From Melioribacter roseus (GTDB taxonomy: Bacteria; Bacteroidota; Ignavibacteria; Ignavibacteriales; Melioribacteraceae), in contig DYLK01000002.1 in NCBI GenBank assembly GCA_020722065.1, forward strand, positions 128,714 through 167,115: a DNA stretch of 38,402 nt. The letters are read 5' to 3'. Below are positions 1 to 12,045 of this stretch, one piece after another. The position numbers were made by a program, and so were the translations under genes. The first letter of the stretch is position 1; every line of letters starts with the position of its first letter. The notes beneath the pieces were generated by a model that did not search any database, was not told the DNA's origin, and saw only the letters and a list, made by a program, of their open reading frames with translations.

Positions 1-2
1 CA

Positions 3-419
3 AATTGGAGCACCAACTACTACTATTGGAGAATAATACCAATACCAATACCAATCCCAATACCACGAATTGTAAACCCAGATGTGACTTGGATGATAAT
101 CCCAATAATAACCACGATAATGTGGATAATCGTTATCATAGTAATTATTTTCCACATAATAAGTATCACCATTTTCTTCATAAACTTCGTCGTAATCTGA
201 ATTTGTTTGATTTTCAGCTACTTCTTCGGTTTCTTCAAGATATTCCTCTTCAGAATATTCTTCTTCATTTGATTGATTTTCTTCAGCTATTTGTTCTTCT
301 TCAACTATTTCACTTTTTTTGTGAACTCTATATTCTGGTTCATCACTTGCTATTTGTGTGTAGCATCCAGAAATTGAAGAAATTAATACTGCGATTAATA
401 ATACTTTCAACTTTTTCAT
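3..419 (-). CDS. Partial acidic, Trp/Tyr-rich lipoprotein (C-terminus beyond window)
   Basis: The frame is open from an ATG at 419 to the left edge (139 codons visible, no stop). The N-terminus MKKLKVLLIAVLISSISGC is a classic lipoprotein signal with the lipid-modified Cys at residue 19. After it comes a strongly acidic stretch with runs of E, EEE and YSEEEY, then a segment crowded with Tyr and Trp (for example WYWDWYWYWYY) and a hydrophobic VVVGAPI. A GGAG ribosome binding site precedes the ATG. I do not recognise the family. Such a protein would be anchored in the outer or inner membrane facing the periplasm. The plus-strand ORF over the same bases is low-complexity and is rejected as a shadow. 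Confidence 0.75.
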   Translation of the reverse strand, partial: MKKLKVLLIAVLISSISGCYTQIASDEPEYRVHKKSEIVEEEQIAEENQSNEEEYSEEEYLEETEEVAENQTNSDYDEVYEENGDTYYVENNYYDNDYPHYRGYYWDYHPSHIWVYNSWYWDWYWYWYYSPIVVVGAPI

Positions 420-452
420 TTTTATTCTCCAAGTTGTTTTATGAATTAATAT

Positions 453-483
453 CAACCATAATGCCAGAAAATTTGATTTCAAA
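453..483 (-). promoter_or_regulatory. Candidate Bacteroidota-type promoter for the lipoprotein gene
   Basis: On the minus strand TTTG (480-483) is followed after 19 nt by TATGGTTG (453-460), one mismatch from TAnnTTTG. The 19-nt spacing is the same as in the perfect promoter in front of the OmpA gene (29615-29645). The start codon lies about 34 nt further on. The rest of 420-552 shows nothing else. Confidence 0.45.
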
Positions 484-552
484 CAATACTTTTTGAATGA
501 TTTTATTTCTCATTTGTATTGAATTTGCACGATTGTTCATTTTTATAGACAA

Positions 553-1317
553 TTAGAAAATTGGGGAAATATATTCGAAGAAAATTCCTCTATCTGCAAC
601 ACCAGCTTTTAATTTATTATTGTCTAACATATTTCGTAAATCAACTCCAAAAGTAAAACCATTTCCAAGTGAAACTCTCGCTCCCATATTCAAATATCCT
701 CTTCCTGAACCAAATGAATAACTTCCGTTATCGTTTATTGCGAAATCATATTCTGCAATAACTGAAACCATTTTACCAATTGTTTTTTCAGCACCAACTT
801 TCAAATTCAAATCTTTATCATTATCATCTCGTTCGAGAGAATAATTGAAATTTCCATGAATACTCAAATAGCCAAGAAATTCAAAGTTTTTTGATGCTGC
901 AACAAATAATCCTTCTGATTTATATTCATAACGCTCAAATTCATCCAAATAATCGCCCATTCCTTGCGAATCAAAACCAAGTGTAAATGCAGGGTAAGCA
1001 TCAGTTTCATCAACAACTCTGAATTTGATATTTATTCCAGGAAGTGGATAACCAATCAGACTTCCAGTTCCAATTACATTACTTCCACCGTAAGAAATTC
1101 CAAATGAAACATTTGGGAATACGCCTACTTCAATTCCAGCATCAACAACTCCATTTGGCAAAATATGTGAACTTACACCAACATAACCCTTTTCAAGAAC
1201 TCCTGCTGTTTGCATGCCAATTAATTTTCGATATTCATATTTTGCTTCACTTCCAGCTGTCCCTTGTGCAAAAATTATTGAAGTTGCAACAAAAAGTATT
1301 ATTATGATTTTTTTCAT
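553..1317 (-). CDS. Secreted outer-membrane beta-barrel-like protein, family not recognised
   Basis: 254 residues with a Sec signal peptide (MKKIIIILFVATSIIFAQ, cut likely after FA). The mature part is made of alternating polar/hydrophobic strands with many Gly and aromatic residues (GVFPNVSFGISYGG, FTFGVDLRNML) and ends in Phe (EYISPIF), as outer-membrane barrels usually do. It resembles small barrels that report position in the outer membrane rather than an enzyme; no catalytic motif is visible. An AGAGGAAATA ribosome binding site precedes the ATG. It lies 33 bp downstream of the thioredoxin-like gene and may be the last gene of that run. Barrel nature is inferred from composition; substrate unknown. 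Confidence 0.7.
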   Translation of the reverse strand: MKKIIIILFVATSIIFAQGTAGSEAKYEYRKLIGMQTAGVLEKGYVGVSSHILPNGVVDAGIEVGVFPNVSFGISYGGSNVIGTGSLIGYPLPGINIKFRVVDETDAYPAFTLGFDSQGMGDYLDEFERYEYKSEGLFVAASKNFEFLGYLSIHGNFNYSLERDDNDKDLNLKVGAEKTIGKMVSVIAEYDFAINDNGSYSFGSGRGYLNMGARVSLGNGFTFGVDLRNMLDNNKLKAGVADRGIFFEYISPIF

Positions 1318-1350
1318 TATTTCCTCTAAATTAAATAAATTTATAAATAA

Positions 1351-1857
1351 TTATTCTAAGCCTAAAATCTCTAAAATGTCACTTTCAAGATTATCTCGTT
1401 TCGGACTTTCTTCAATTCTGCCTATTTCAACTTCTTCAACTGAAAAAATAAATGTCGGGACGGCTTTTATTGATAAATCTTCTGCTCCAATAAATTTTCC
1501 ATTATTTCTTCGATTTACAGCAATTATCGAAAGATTTCCAAAATCGTAATTACATTCTTGTAATATTTTGATAAATCTTGGAAATTCCCTTCGGCTATCT
1601 GGACACCAAGTCCCGAGAACAATTGTAATCTTATACAAATTTAGATTTTCCTTCAGAATTACCATTTTTAAGGAATCAGTTTGATAATTCTCGTATTCTT
1701 CATCAAACCAAATAGAAAAAGGTCCCTTTTGAAAATCTGAAATTTCAACTTCCCCAATTAATATTGGCTTGTTATTTTTATCAAGAATCACATTATTTCG
1801 ATCTTGTGCTAAAAGAAATCCACTAAAAATTAATGTAAATAATAATATTTTTTTCAT
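1351..1857 (-). CDS. Periplasmic thioredoxin-like protein with a CPDS active site
   Basis: 168 residues. A signal peptide (MKKILLFTLIFSGFLLAQ) sends it to the periplasm. The thioredoxin fold is shown by the strand ITIVLGTWCPDSRREFPRF with the redox motif at residues 85-88, and by the cis-proline loop KAVPTFIF further on. The motif is C-P-D-S, not C-x-x-C: Cys85 is present but the resolving Cys is Ser88, so classical disulfide exchange is unlikely. Another Cys (102) lies in the following helix and could serve as partner. CPDS thioredoxin-like proteins are common in Bacteroidota. It starts 1 bp after the nadK stop, so the two are probably cotranscribed. Role unknown; a monothiol or binding function is inference. 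Confidence 0.75.
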   Translation of the reverse strand: MKKILLFTLIFSGFLLAQDRNNVILDKNNKPILIGEVEISDFQKGPFSIWFDEEYENYQTDSLKMVILKENLNLYKITIVLGTWCPDSRREFPRFIKILQECNYDFGNLSIIAVNRRNNGKFIGAEDLSIKAVPTFIFSVEEVEIGRIEESPKRDNLESDILEILGLE

Positions 1858-1858
1858 T

Positions 1859-2731
1859 TTAACCTCTGATATCTAATCCCCAAAATAGTTTTTTCCGCAA
1901 TAATTCATAATAATTAAATGATTTTAAGTGAAATAATTTAAGGTTGCTATTATATCGTGAAATTTCAACAATTAATGGTGAATGAAAGGAATGAACTCGC
2001 TGACCATCAGCACTTATTTGTATTTGGGATTGTGATTCAACTTCAATTTTTAATTTTTGATGACCAGAAAGTACTAAAGGTCGCATATTTAAAGTGTGAG
2101 CTGAAATCGGACTTAATGTTATTGCATCAGTTGAAGGACTAATTATTGGTCCGCCAGTTGAAAGTGAGTAACCAGTTGAACCAGTTGGTGTCGCAATAAT
2201 TATTCCATCGGCTGAGAATGTTGAAACTTCTTTTTCATCAATCGATAAAGTGAGTTTTATCATTTTTGGCCATCTTCCGCGTTCAATTACAATATCATTT
2301 ACAGCAAACAATTCCGAATTTACGACTGAATTTGTGCTTGCAATTAATGAAATTCTTTCTTCAATATAGAATTCTTCATTTTTAATGGCTTTTACAAGTT
2401 CACTAATTTTTTTCCTTTCAAATTCAGCAAGAAATCCCAATTTTCCCATATTTATTCCTAAAAGAGCGGTTTTGCAATCTTTTGCCAAATATGCAGTATT
2501 CAACATTGTTCCATCGCCACCAATTGAGATTAGTAAATTGCACTTTTTACAAATTTGATCAACTGGCAAAAACCGATTTTCTGGAATATTTTGCAATTCA
2601 TAATAATCAGTTTTATGTACAGAATCGTTAATAAAAAAATTGATATTATTTTCATTGAGTAATAAAATCAATTCAGCAAGCACACGAAATGATTCAATTT
2701 TTTCAATATTTGGAATTATTCCAATTGTCAT
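1859..2731 (-). CDS. nadK: NAD kinase
   Basis: 290 residues, the usual length. NadK phosphorylates NAD to NADP using ATP or polyphosphate in the cytoplasm. The diagnostic GGDGTMLNTA motif is at residues 71-80, with Asp73 the expected catalytic base. It is followed by the NMGKLGFLAEF segment, the NDIVIERG motif and the Gly-rich TPTGSTGYSLSTGGP substrate loop. The start MTIGIIPN gives the normal first beta strand of the family. The gene sits 35 bp after xerD and 1 bp before the thioredoxin-like gene on the same strand. The assignment is firm. Confidence 0.95.
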   Translation of the reverse strand: MTIGIIPNIEKIESFRVLAELILLLNENNINFFINDSVHKTDYYELQNIPENRFLPVDQICKKCNLLISIGGDGTMLNTAYLAKDCKTALLGINMGKLGFLAEFERKKISELVKAIKNEEFYIEERISLIASTNSVVNSELFAVNDIVIERGRWPKMIKLTLSIDEKEVSTFSADGIIIATPTGSTGYSLSTGGPIISPSTDAITLSPISAHTLNMRPLVLSGHQKLKIEVESQSQIQISADGQRVHSFHSPLIVEISRYNSNLKLFHLKSFNYYELLRKKLFWGLDIRG

Positions 2732-2766
2732 TTTATTTCATTTTTTATTGGATGAAATTTCATCTA

Positions 2767-3666
2767 TTATTTTGATTTTTCAAAAGGATGATAAGAAAAA
2801 TATTCTTGCTTTATAAATTCTTGGTCGATATGAGTGTAAATCTGTGTCGTTGAAATATCAGAATGTCCGAGCATTTCTTGCACTGCACGCAAATCGGCAC
2901 CACGTTCAAGCAAATGTGTTGCAAATGAATGTCGGAAAGTATGTGGATGAACTTCCTTTTCAATTTTTGCTTGCAAAGTGTATTTTTTTACGATATTCCA
3001 AATAGCCATTCTCGATATTTTCGTCCCTCTTCCTGACAAAAAAAGTAAAGAATTCTTCCGACCACTTTTCTCAAGGAAAGGACGACCAATTTTTAAGTAA
3101 TTATTTATCCAATTTAATGCAGATGAACCAATCGGGACAATTCTTTCTTTCGAGCCTTTTCCCATAATTCTAATAATTTCTTCGCTAAAAAAAATATCAC
3201 CAATTTTGATTGAACAAACTTCGCTAACTCTTAACCCTGAAGAATACATTATTTCAAGAATTGCTTTATCTCTCGACTCAAACTTATCTTCAGAATTCGG
3301 TTGAGATAAAATCAATTCAACTTCTTCAAAAGACAAAATATCTGGCAAATTTCTTTCCATTCTCATTCCTTCAAACAACACAGTTGGATTTTTCGGAATG
3401 TAACTTTGCGATTCCAAAAATTTAAAAAACCCTTTTACAGACGATAAATTCCTTGATGAAGTTGAATTTTTCGCACCATTTTTACGAATCAATGCAAAAT
3501 ATTCGGAAATTATCGAAGCAGAAATATTCGCAACATCAGTAATTCCTTTTTCTTCTGCAAAAAAAAGTAGCTTTGAAATATCAATTTTGTAAGAAACAAG
3601 CGTATTTTCGGAAAGATTTTTCTCATATTTAAGCAAAGTGAGATATTCTTCGAGAAATTCAAACAT
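2767..3666 (-). CDS. xerD: Tyrosine recombinase XerD/XerC type
   Basis: 299 residues, typical for Xer. An N-terminal SAM-like core-binding domain (about 1-85) precedes the catalytic domain. All catalytic residues can be placed: Arg146 (SGLRVSEV), Lys170 (GKGSKER), His242 and Arg245 (HTFRH), His268 (LGHSD) and the nucleophile Tyr277 (IYTH). With a partner or alone it resolves chromosome dimers at dif during division; FtsK would be needed but is not here. Its chromosomal housekeeping context (nadK, pgpH) and full Xer features argue against a phage or integron integrase. Its ATG overlaps the stop of the upstream pgpH-like gene by one base. XerC versus XerD cannot be settled from sequence alone. 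Confidence 0.9.
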   Translation of the reverse strand: MFEFLEEYLTLLKYEKNLSENTLVSYKIDISKLLFFAEEKGITDVANISASIISEYFALIRKNGAKNSTSSRNLSSVKGFFKFLESQSYIPKNPTVLFEGMRMERNLPDILSFEEVELILSQPNSEDKFESRDKAILEIMYSSGLRVSEVCSIKIGDIFFSEEIIRIMGKGSKERIVPIGSSALNWINNYLKIGRPFLEKSGRKNSLLFLSGRGTKISRMAIWNIVKKYTLQAKIEKEVHPHTFRHSFATHLLERGADLRAVQEMLGHSDISTTQIYTHIDQEFIKQEYFSYHPFEKSK

Positions 3667-5825
3667 TATTCTTCTTTCGTCGCTATTTCTGAATTATTTT
3701 CTATTTCGTCTTGATTTGGGTAACGAATTCGTTTGTGATGTTGATTTGTTAAAACTCGGACGAATGTTGCGCGAATAATTTTCAAATCGTTAAATGTGAT
3801 ATTAGAATCATCAAGTTGCCCATCTTTTATTCTAAAATCTATCAAATTATTAACTAAATTCTCAATTTTTTTATGTTCTATAGTTTCCATCGATCTAACC
3901 GCAGATTCGCACGCATCGGCTAACATTAATAATGCTGTTTCTTTGGAATTTGGTTTCGGACCTTTGTACCTAAAATCTTCTTCAGAAGCATTTGGATTAA
4001 CTTCTTTTTCCTTTTCATAGAAAAATGAAACAAGCAAAGTGCCGTGGTGTGCTGGGATAAAATTGATAATTTCTTCTGGAATTTTATGTTCTCTTGCAAG
4101 TTGAATTCCCTTTTCCACATGCTGAATAATTATCTTAGCACTTTCTTTGTAAGGAAGTCCATCGTGAATGTTTTTATTATCAAACTGATTTTCAACAAAT
4201 GCTTCGGGATAATATATTTTCCCAATATCGTGATAATACGCTCCAACCCGAGCTAAAATTGAATTTGCCCCAATCAGATTTGCAGATTCTTCAACCATTG
4301 TCCCTATTACCAAAGAATGATTAAAAGTCCCAGGGGCTTTGAACGTTAATTCTCGCAAAAGTGGATTATTAAAATCTGAGAGTTCAAGATAAGTTAACGA
4401 AGTTGATATTTTGAAAACACGTTCAAAAAAATAGATAAATCCAAATGTCAAAACGGGACTTATCAAAGCATTTGTCCCAGCAAAAGCAATATCGATTATA
4501 ATTTCATTCAAAGATCGGTAACCTTCCAAACCAAAAGCAATTATACTAACAATGTACCCGACAAGAATAGAAATAAATGCACGGAAAATCTCGTTCCGAT
4601 TTCGTAAATCGCGAACAGCAAATGCACCAAAACCGCCAGCAATTATATGCGAAAGTGTAATTACATAATCATTTCCACGAATTCCACCAACAATAAAAGC
4701 AATTGTTACTGTTCCAAAAAAAGCCAATCTTGAATCAAACAAAATTGCCAATAACATTGAACCGAGTGGAACCAAAACAAAATAATCTACGGGAACATCA
4801 ACCTTTACAAATTGAACAAAATACGCCAAACTGCTTGTAAACAATATTATTATCGCAATTACAAGTATATCTTGGTTATCATTAAAAATCTTTTTTCGTG
4901 ATAAAAATATATAAATGAAATAAAGAGTTAAGATAATTAACAAGTGAAGTAACTTTCCCAAATATTGCAAAAATTCATCGATAGTTGAAACTGTTTGGGC
5001 TTTTGCAATTCTATAAGAATCGATTTTTAATTTTATCTCTTGAGTAACTCTATCGTGCTTGGAAATGATTTTTTCATTTTCAGCAACAATTCCCAGATTT
5101 CTAGGGACTTTCGATTTTGCAATCTCAATCTCCTTTTTTGTGTAATTTTCATCGAAAATGATGTTTGGCTGAATAAATGATTTCAATAATTCCTTGCTAA
5201 ATTTTATAATATTTTCATCATTTCTATATAAATAGCCAATTTCATTTTTTATCTGATTATGAATTTCTTCATTATCAAGATAGTTTGAAAATTTTTCAGT
5301 AGTTAAGTATTTCCCATTTTTTATTGTTAAATAAATCTGACCTTTTTTTGCCGATTTACTTAAAATTCCAATTTTATAAATCTTTCGTAAAGTAGTTCCC
5401 AATTTTGTTAAATATTGTTCAAGTTGGATTTTCTCGCCTTTTGGTAAAATAGAATTGTTCTTTAAAACTGCCCAAACTGAATCTTTTATAATTTTGGGGA
5501 ATATATTGGAATTTGATTCTCCAGTTTTAAGATAATTTAATAATGAATCCGAAAAAATGTTAAAATTTTCAACTTGCTTGCGTTCAATTTCAGTATTTCT
5601 GGAATAAATTGGATAAACGAATTTTAATGCTGCTTTTACTTCAGACTTATATTGATTTTCATTTTTTAGAATTTCAAAACTTTTGGAAGCAATTAAATCG
5701 GGTTTTGTCCAAATACTCCCAACTGTTACTTCTGATTCAATTGATTCTCCTTTTGGGAACAACAAAACTAAAATTAGCGTTGTAAAAATGAAAATTAATA
5801 TTTTCCCACGGAGACTTTTTCTCAT
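3666..5825 (-). CDS. pgpH: PgpH/YqfF-type 7TM-HD membrane phosphohydrolase (probable c-di-AMP phosphodiesterase)
   Basis: 719 residues. Domain order: a membrane segment near the N-terminus (ILIFIFTTLILVLLFP), an extracytoplasmic region of about 240 residues (7TM-7TMR_HDED type), a block of seven or so hydrophobic helices (about residues 285-480), and a cytoplasmic HD domain. The HD motif is His532-Asp533 in AYYHDIGKIYYPEAF, preceded by FNHSLVIG and followed by PAHHGTLLVSFFY and a late LMLADACESAVRS. This architecture is that of PgpH of Listeria, which hydrolyses c-di-AMP. No cyclase (DacA) is in the window, so the substrate is inferred from the family. It starts 1 bp after the HAD gene stop and overlaps xerD by one base. 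Confidence 0.88.
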   Translation of the reverse strand: MRKSLRGKILIFIFTTLILVLLFPKGESIESEVTVGSIWTKPDLIASKSFEILKNENQYKSEVKAALKFVYPIYSRNTEIERKQVENFNIFSDSLLNYLKTGESNSNIFPKIIKDSVWAVLKNNSILPKGEKIQLEQYLTKLGTTLRKIYKIGILSKSAKKGQIYLTIKNGKYLTTEKFSNYLDNEEIHNQIKNEIGYLYRNDENIIKFSKELLKSFIQPNIIFDENYTKKEIEIAKSKVPRNLGIVAENEKIISKHDRVTQEIKLKIDSYRIAKAQTVSTIDEFLQYLGKLLHLLIILTLYFIYIFLSRKKIFNDNQDILVIAIIILFTSSLAYFVQFVKVDVPVDYFVLVPLGSMLLAILFDSRLAFFGTVTIAFIVGGIRGNDYVITLSHIIAGGFGAFAVRDLRNRNEIFRAFISILVGYIVSIIAFGLEGYRSLNEIIIDIAFAGTNALISPVLTFGFIYFFERVFKISTSLTYLELSDFNNPLLRELTFKAPGTFNHSLVIGTMVEESANLIGANSILARVGAYYHDIGKIYYPEAFVENQFDNKNIHDGLPYKESAKIIIQHVEKGIQLAREHKIPEEIINFIPAHHGTLLVSFFYEKEKEVNPNASEEDFRYKGPKPNSKETALLMLADACESAVRSMETIEHKKIENLVNNLIDFRIKDGQLDDSNITFNDLKIIRATFVRVLTNQHHKRIRYPNQDEIENNSEIATKEE

Positions 5826-5826
5826 G

Positions 5827-6669
5827 CTATTTTGCCAAAAGAACTTGTTCTAAAAATTCGGCAACTCCTTCGTTATTATTATCATTTTTTGTTACATAAT
5901 CGGCTTTTTTGATAATTTCTGGAACTGCATTTGCCATAGCAATTTTAAGTGCTTTCGTCTCAAATAACGAGCGATCATTGTACCAATCGCCGACAACGGC
6001 TGCATTTTTCCATGTCATTCCCAAATGCTTGCATAATTTCTTTAATCCATCACCTTTTGACGAGCCATTTTTTCTTACTTCAAGATAATATAATCCGCCA
6101 TAAATATGCGATTTATAATAGGATGTTGTTAAACCAAAACTGCTTGGAAAAGTCATTTTATTTTCGATAAACTTAATATTACTTTTTTGGTCTCCAGCAA
6201 CAACAATTTCAAGTGTGTTATCTAAATATTCATTCAAACTATGCACTTCTTTATAAATTGCACCATATTTTTCTAACAATTCTGGAATTATTGAGTTGTT
6301 ATCAGTGTAATAAATTGCATCACCATGGCAAAGAGCATAATTTGACAAAGTTTGTTCGCACAATTTTACTGCTTTTTTAACATACCTTATGGGAATTGGA
6401 GATTCGAAAACGACTTGCTTGTTATCTATGCTTTTTATTAGCGAACCATCAAGTGAAATAAGTGGTGTCGCTAAATTAAGTTCATTAGCATATTTAACTA
6501 ACGCACTATGTAATCTTCCACTTGCAAAACTAAATCGAACTCCTTTCTCGCGTAGTTTTGTAATTAATATTTTCGTATTATTTGTGATTTCGCCTTTGTC
6601 ATTTAATAGTGTACCATCTAAATCAAAAACAATTAAACTTAAATTTTTTAATCTGAAATTATCAAGCAT
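5827..6669 (-). CDS. Cof-type HAD-IIB family phosphatase
   Basis: 280 residues. HAD motif I is VFDLDGTLLND, with the nucleophile Asp16 and acid/base Asp18; motif II is FSFASGR; the C-terminal motif IV is VVGDWYNDRSLFE. The middle of the protein (about 85-200) is the C2B cap that defines the IIB/Cof group. Such enzymes dephosphorylate sugar phosphates, flavin precursors or other small metabolites in the cytoplasm; the exact substrate cannot be read here. First gene after a 154-bp spacer, so it may open a transcription unit HAD-pgpH-xerD-nadK-thioredoxin-barrel protein. Confidence 0.88.
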   Translation of the reverse strand: MLDNFRLKNLSLIVFDLDGTLLNDKGEITNNTKILITKLREKGVRFSFASGRLHSALVKYANELNLATPLISLDGSLIKSIDNKQVVFESPIPIRYVKKAVKLCEQTLSNYALCHGDAIYYTDNNSIIPELLEKYGAIYKEVHSLNEYLDNTLEIVVAGDQKSNIKFIENKMTFPSSFGLTTSYYKSHIYGGLYYLEVRKNGSSKGDGLKKLCKHLGMTWKNAAVVGDWYNDRSLFETKALKIAMANAVPEIIKKADYVTKNDNNNEGVAEFLEQVLLAK

Positions 6670-6696
6670 TTAATTAACCTTATTTTTTAAGTATTT

Positions 6697-6725
6697 ACTA
6701 TAGATTTTCAAATAAACACTCAAAA
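6697..6725 (-). promoter_or_regulatory. Weak candidate promoter ahead of the HAD gene
   Basis: Minus strand TTTTGA (6720-6725), 17 nt, TATAGT (6697-6702), about 28 nt before the HAD start codon. It resembles a sigma70 -10 box but the -35 is poor, and in DNA this AT-rich chance matches are common. Otherwise the spacer 6670-6823 shows only AT-rich sequence and no hairpin terminator. Confidence 0.25.
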
Positions 6726-6823
6726 CCAATAAAAATTGAAATATTCCCTCGAAAAATACAAAAAAGATAAAACTTATTGTTTTATTAAGATAAGATAACT
6801 TTTTAATAATTTTATTTGATTTA

Positions 6824-7177
6824 TTAATTCATTTCACTAATTGCTGCTGGAATAGATTCAGATATTTTTAATACTCTATCTAATTGCGATATTTCAATCA
6901 AAGTCCTTACGTTTCTATTTAAGTTGACTAATCGAATTTTTCCACCTTCTGTTTTTATGGTTCTAAAAGCAAGAAGAATTGCACTCAAACCCGAACTATC
7001 ACAATATTCGACATCTTCCAAGTCAAAGATTAGTTTCTTAACTTCTTCAGCATTCAAGAGAATGGTCAATTCGGCTTTCACCAGACCTGCAATTTCTGAA
7101 TCAAATCTTTTTTCAGCAATTTTGAAAATTACAACGTCATTTTGTCTTTTTATTTCGTAATTAAAAAAATCTTCCAT
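6824..7177 (-). CDS. STAS-domain protein, anti-sigma factor antagonist-like
   Basis: 117 residues, one STAS domain and nothing else. The conserved phosphorylation loop reads VEYCDSSGLSAILLAF, with Ser61 the residue that a SpoIIAB/RsbW-type kinase would phosphorylate. Family members switch partner proteins (anti-sigma kinases or similar) by binding only when unphosphorylated. No kinase or PP2C phosphatase is in the window, so the partner is elsewhere. It lies 14 bp after the unknown gene at 7192-7731, at the end of the rsmB-rodZ-ligA run, and is followed by a spacer. Domain call firm; role inferred. Confidence 0.88.
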   Translation of the reverse strand: MEDFFNYEIKRQNDVVIFKIAEKRFDSEIAGLVKAELTILLNAEEVKKLIFDLEDVEYCDSSGLSAILLAFRTIKTEGGKIRLVNLNRNVRTLIEISQLDRVLKISESIPAAISEMN

Positions 7178-7191
7178 ATTCTTCTCAAACT

Positions 7192-10539
<3,348 letters not shown>

Positions 10540-10540
<1 letters not shown>

Positions 10541-11907
10541 TATTTTTTTCTCCTTAATTTTACAGCAAACGAACCATCTATTTCATGTTTGTTAGGAAAA
10601 GTTTCCACGAAACCTATTTCATTTACTAATTCTTCAGTAAAAATTGATTTTGCGTCCACAATCTCAAAATCAAGATTTTCATCTAAAAATTGTTGAATAA
10701 TTTCCCAATTTTCTTCTGGTTCAATTGAACAAGTGCTATAAACTATATTTCCACCAACTTTCACCAACTTCGAGGCTTTTCGTAGTAAATCTAATTGCAA
10801 AGGATTTAATTGTTTTATATGCATAAATTCACGTTTCCACTTAATATCTGGCTTTTTTGCTAATGTTCCCAAACCAGAACAAGGGGCGTCAATTAAGATT
10901 TTATCGAAACCTTGTTCATCTTCAAATTCAAGAGCATCTATTGCAACCATTTTAACATTATCAATTCCAAGTCTCGCCAGATTTTTTCCCAGCACTTTCA
11001 ACCGACTTTCATATTTATCAAGTGCAATTATTTCAGCTTGATTTTTTGATATTTCAGCCAATAATGCGGTTTTTCCTCCAGGAGCGGCACACATATCCAA
11101 AATTCTATCTGTACTTTTTACATCAAGCAAAAAACATGGCAAACCTGTACTTTCATCTTGAATTGTGAAAAATCCCTTTTTGAAATACTCCCAATCAGTT
11201 ATATTAGTTTGAGATTCAAGAATAAAATAATCTGGCAAATATTTCCCTTCAGAGAATTCAAGATTTACTGATTCCAATAATTGCTTCAATTCTGTTTTGT
11301 TTGATTTCAGATTATTTACACGAATTGTAATTTTTGGTCTGCGGTTATTTGCTTTTACCAATTCCTCTGTGAACTCAACCCCAAAACGTTTCGTCCATCT
11401 TTTTATCATCCACAGCGGATGAGAATAATAATTGCTTAAGTAATAAGCTGGATTATTTTCTTCACTTGGATAACTTATATTATCTTTGCTTCGAATAATG
11501 CTTCGTAAAACTGCATTTGCTTGATTTGCAGCTTTTTGCCCTTGCAATTTTTTGATATATTCAACTGTTTGGTCAACTGCCGCATAATCTGGAATTTTAT
11601 CAAGAAATAGGATTTGATATACTGCAACTCGCAACCCATTTTTAATATCCGAAATACTTTTGGCATATTGTCCCTTAAAAAATCCTGTTAAAACCCAATC
11701 CAATCTCAACATCCAACGAATTACACCATGAACTAATTCAAAAAGTAAGGCTTTGTCTTTGCCGTTTAATTCATTTCTTTTTAATTCAACATCAATTAAT
11801 TTATCAAGATAAGCATCAGTTCGGTCAATTCTATTTAATATTTTTATAGCCAAGCCACGTGGACCATAAAACACATTATTGTCGTAATTATTATTCTCTT
11901 CGTTCAT
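10540..11907 (-). CDS. rsmB: 16S rRNA (cytosine-967 C5) methyltransferase RsmB
   Basis: 455 residues. An N-terminal NusB-like RNA-binding domain (about 15-145) is joined to a Rossmann SAM-dependent methyltransferase. The SAM site is ILDMCAAPGGKTALLAE; the two active-site cysteines are Cys343 (DAPCSGLGTL) and Cys393 (VYSTCSIEPEEN), the arrangement of RNA m5C methyltransferases. The NusB fusion points to RsmB rather than RsmF or Trm4. It methylates ribosomal RNA during assembly. It is the first gene of the rsmB-rodZ-ligA-unknown-STAS run; no clear promoter motif stands out in the 100 bp upstream. Confidence 0.93.
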
Positions 11908-12009
11908 TAGTTCGATATCATCTATATTATTTCAGAAATTAAAAATAATAAAATAAAGATGAAATTCTATTTGAATTGAAAGGAGAAATTGTGAAGGAAT
12001 TGAAGAAAA

Positions 12010-12036
12010 AACCCGCAATTTTTGAAATTGCGGGTT
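12010..12036 (-). terminator. Intrinsic terminator after the large T9SS gene
   Basis: A perfect 12-bp stem (AACCCGCAATTT with AAATTGCGGGTT) and a 3-nt loop, followed on the minus strand by TTTTTTCTTC. It starts 10 bp beyond the stop codon of the T9SS gene at 12046, which it should terminate, and separates it from rsmB. Confidence 0.85.
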
Positions 12037-12045
12037 AAACTAAAT

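Noticed and set aside
5-496. 163-residue plus-strand ORF at the left edge
   Set aside because: Asn/Thr-repeat and Leu/Phe-rich translation typical of the antisense of an acidic, Tyr/Trp-rich gene; the minus strand has a proper lipoprotein signal, promoter and ribosome site.
2767-3666. Tyrosine recombinase as a sign of a mobile element
   Set aside because: It is a standard Xer protein inside a housekeeping run, with no att-like repeats or phage genes around it.
11908-12009. Promoter for rsmB
   Set aside because: Only AT-rich stretches; no box pair with acceptable spacing could be defended.
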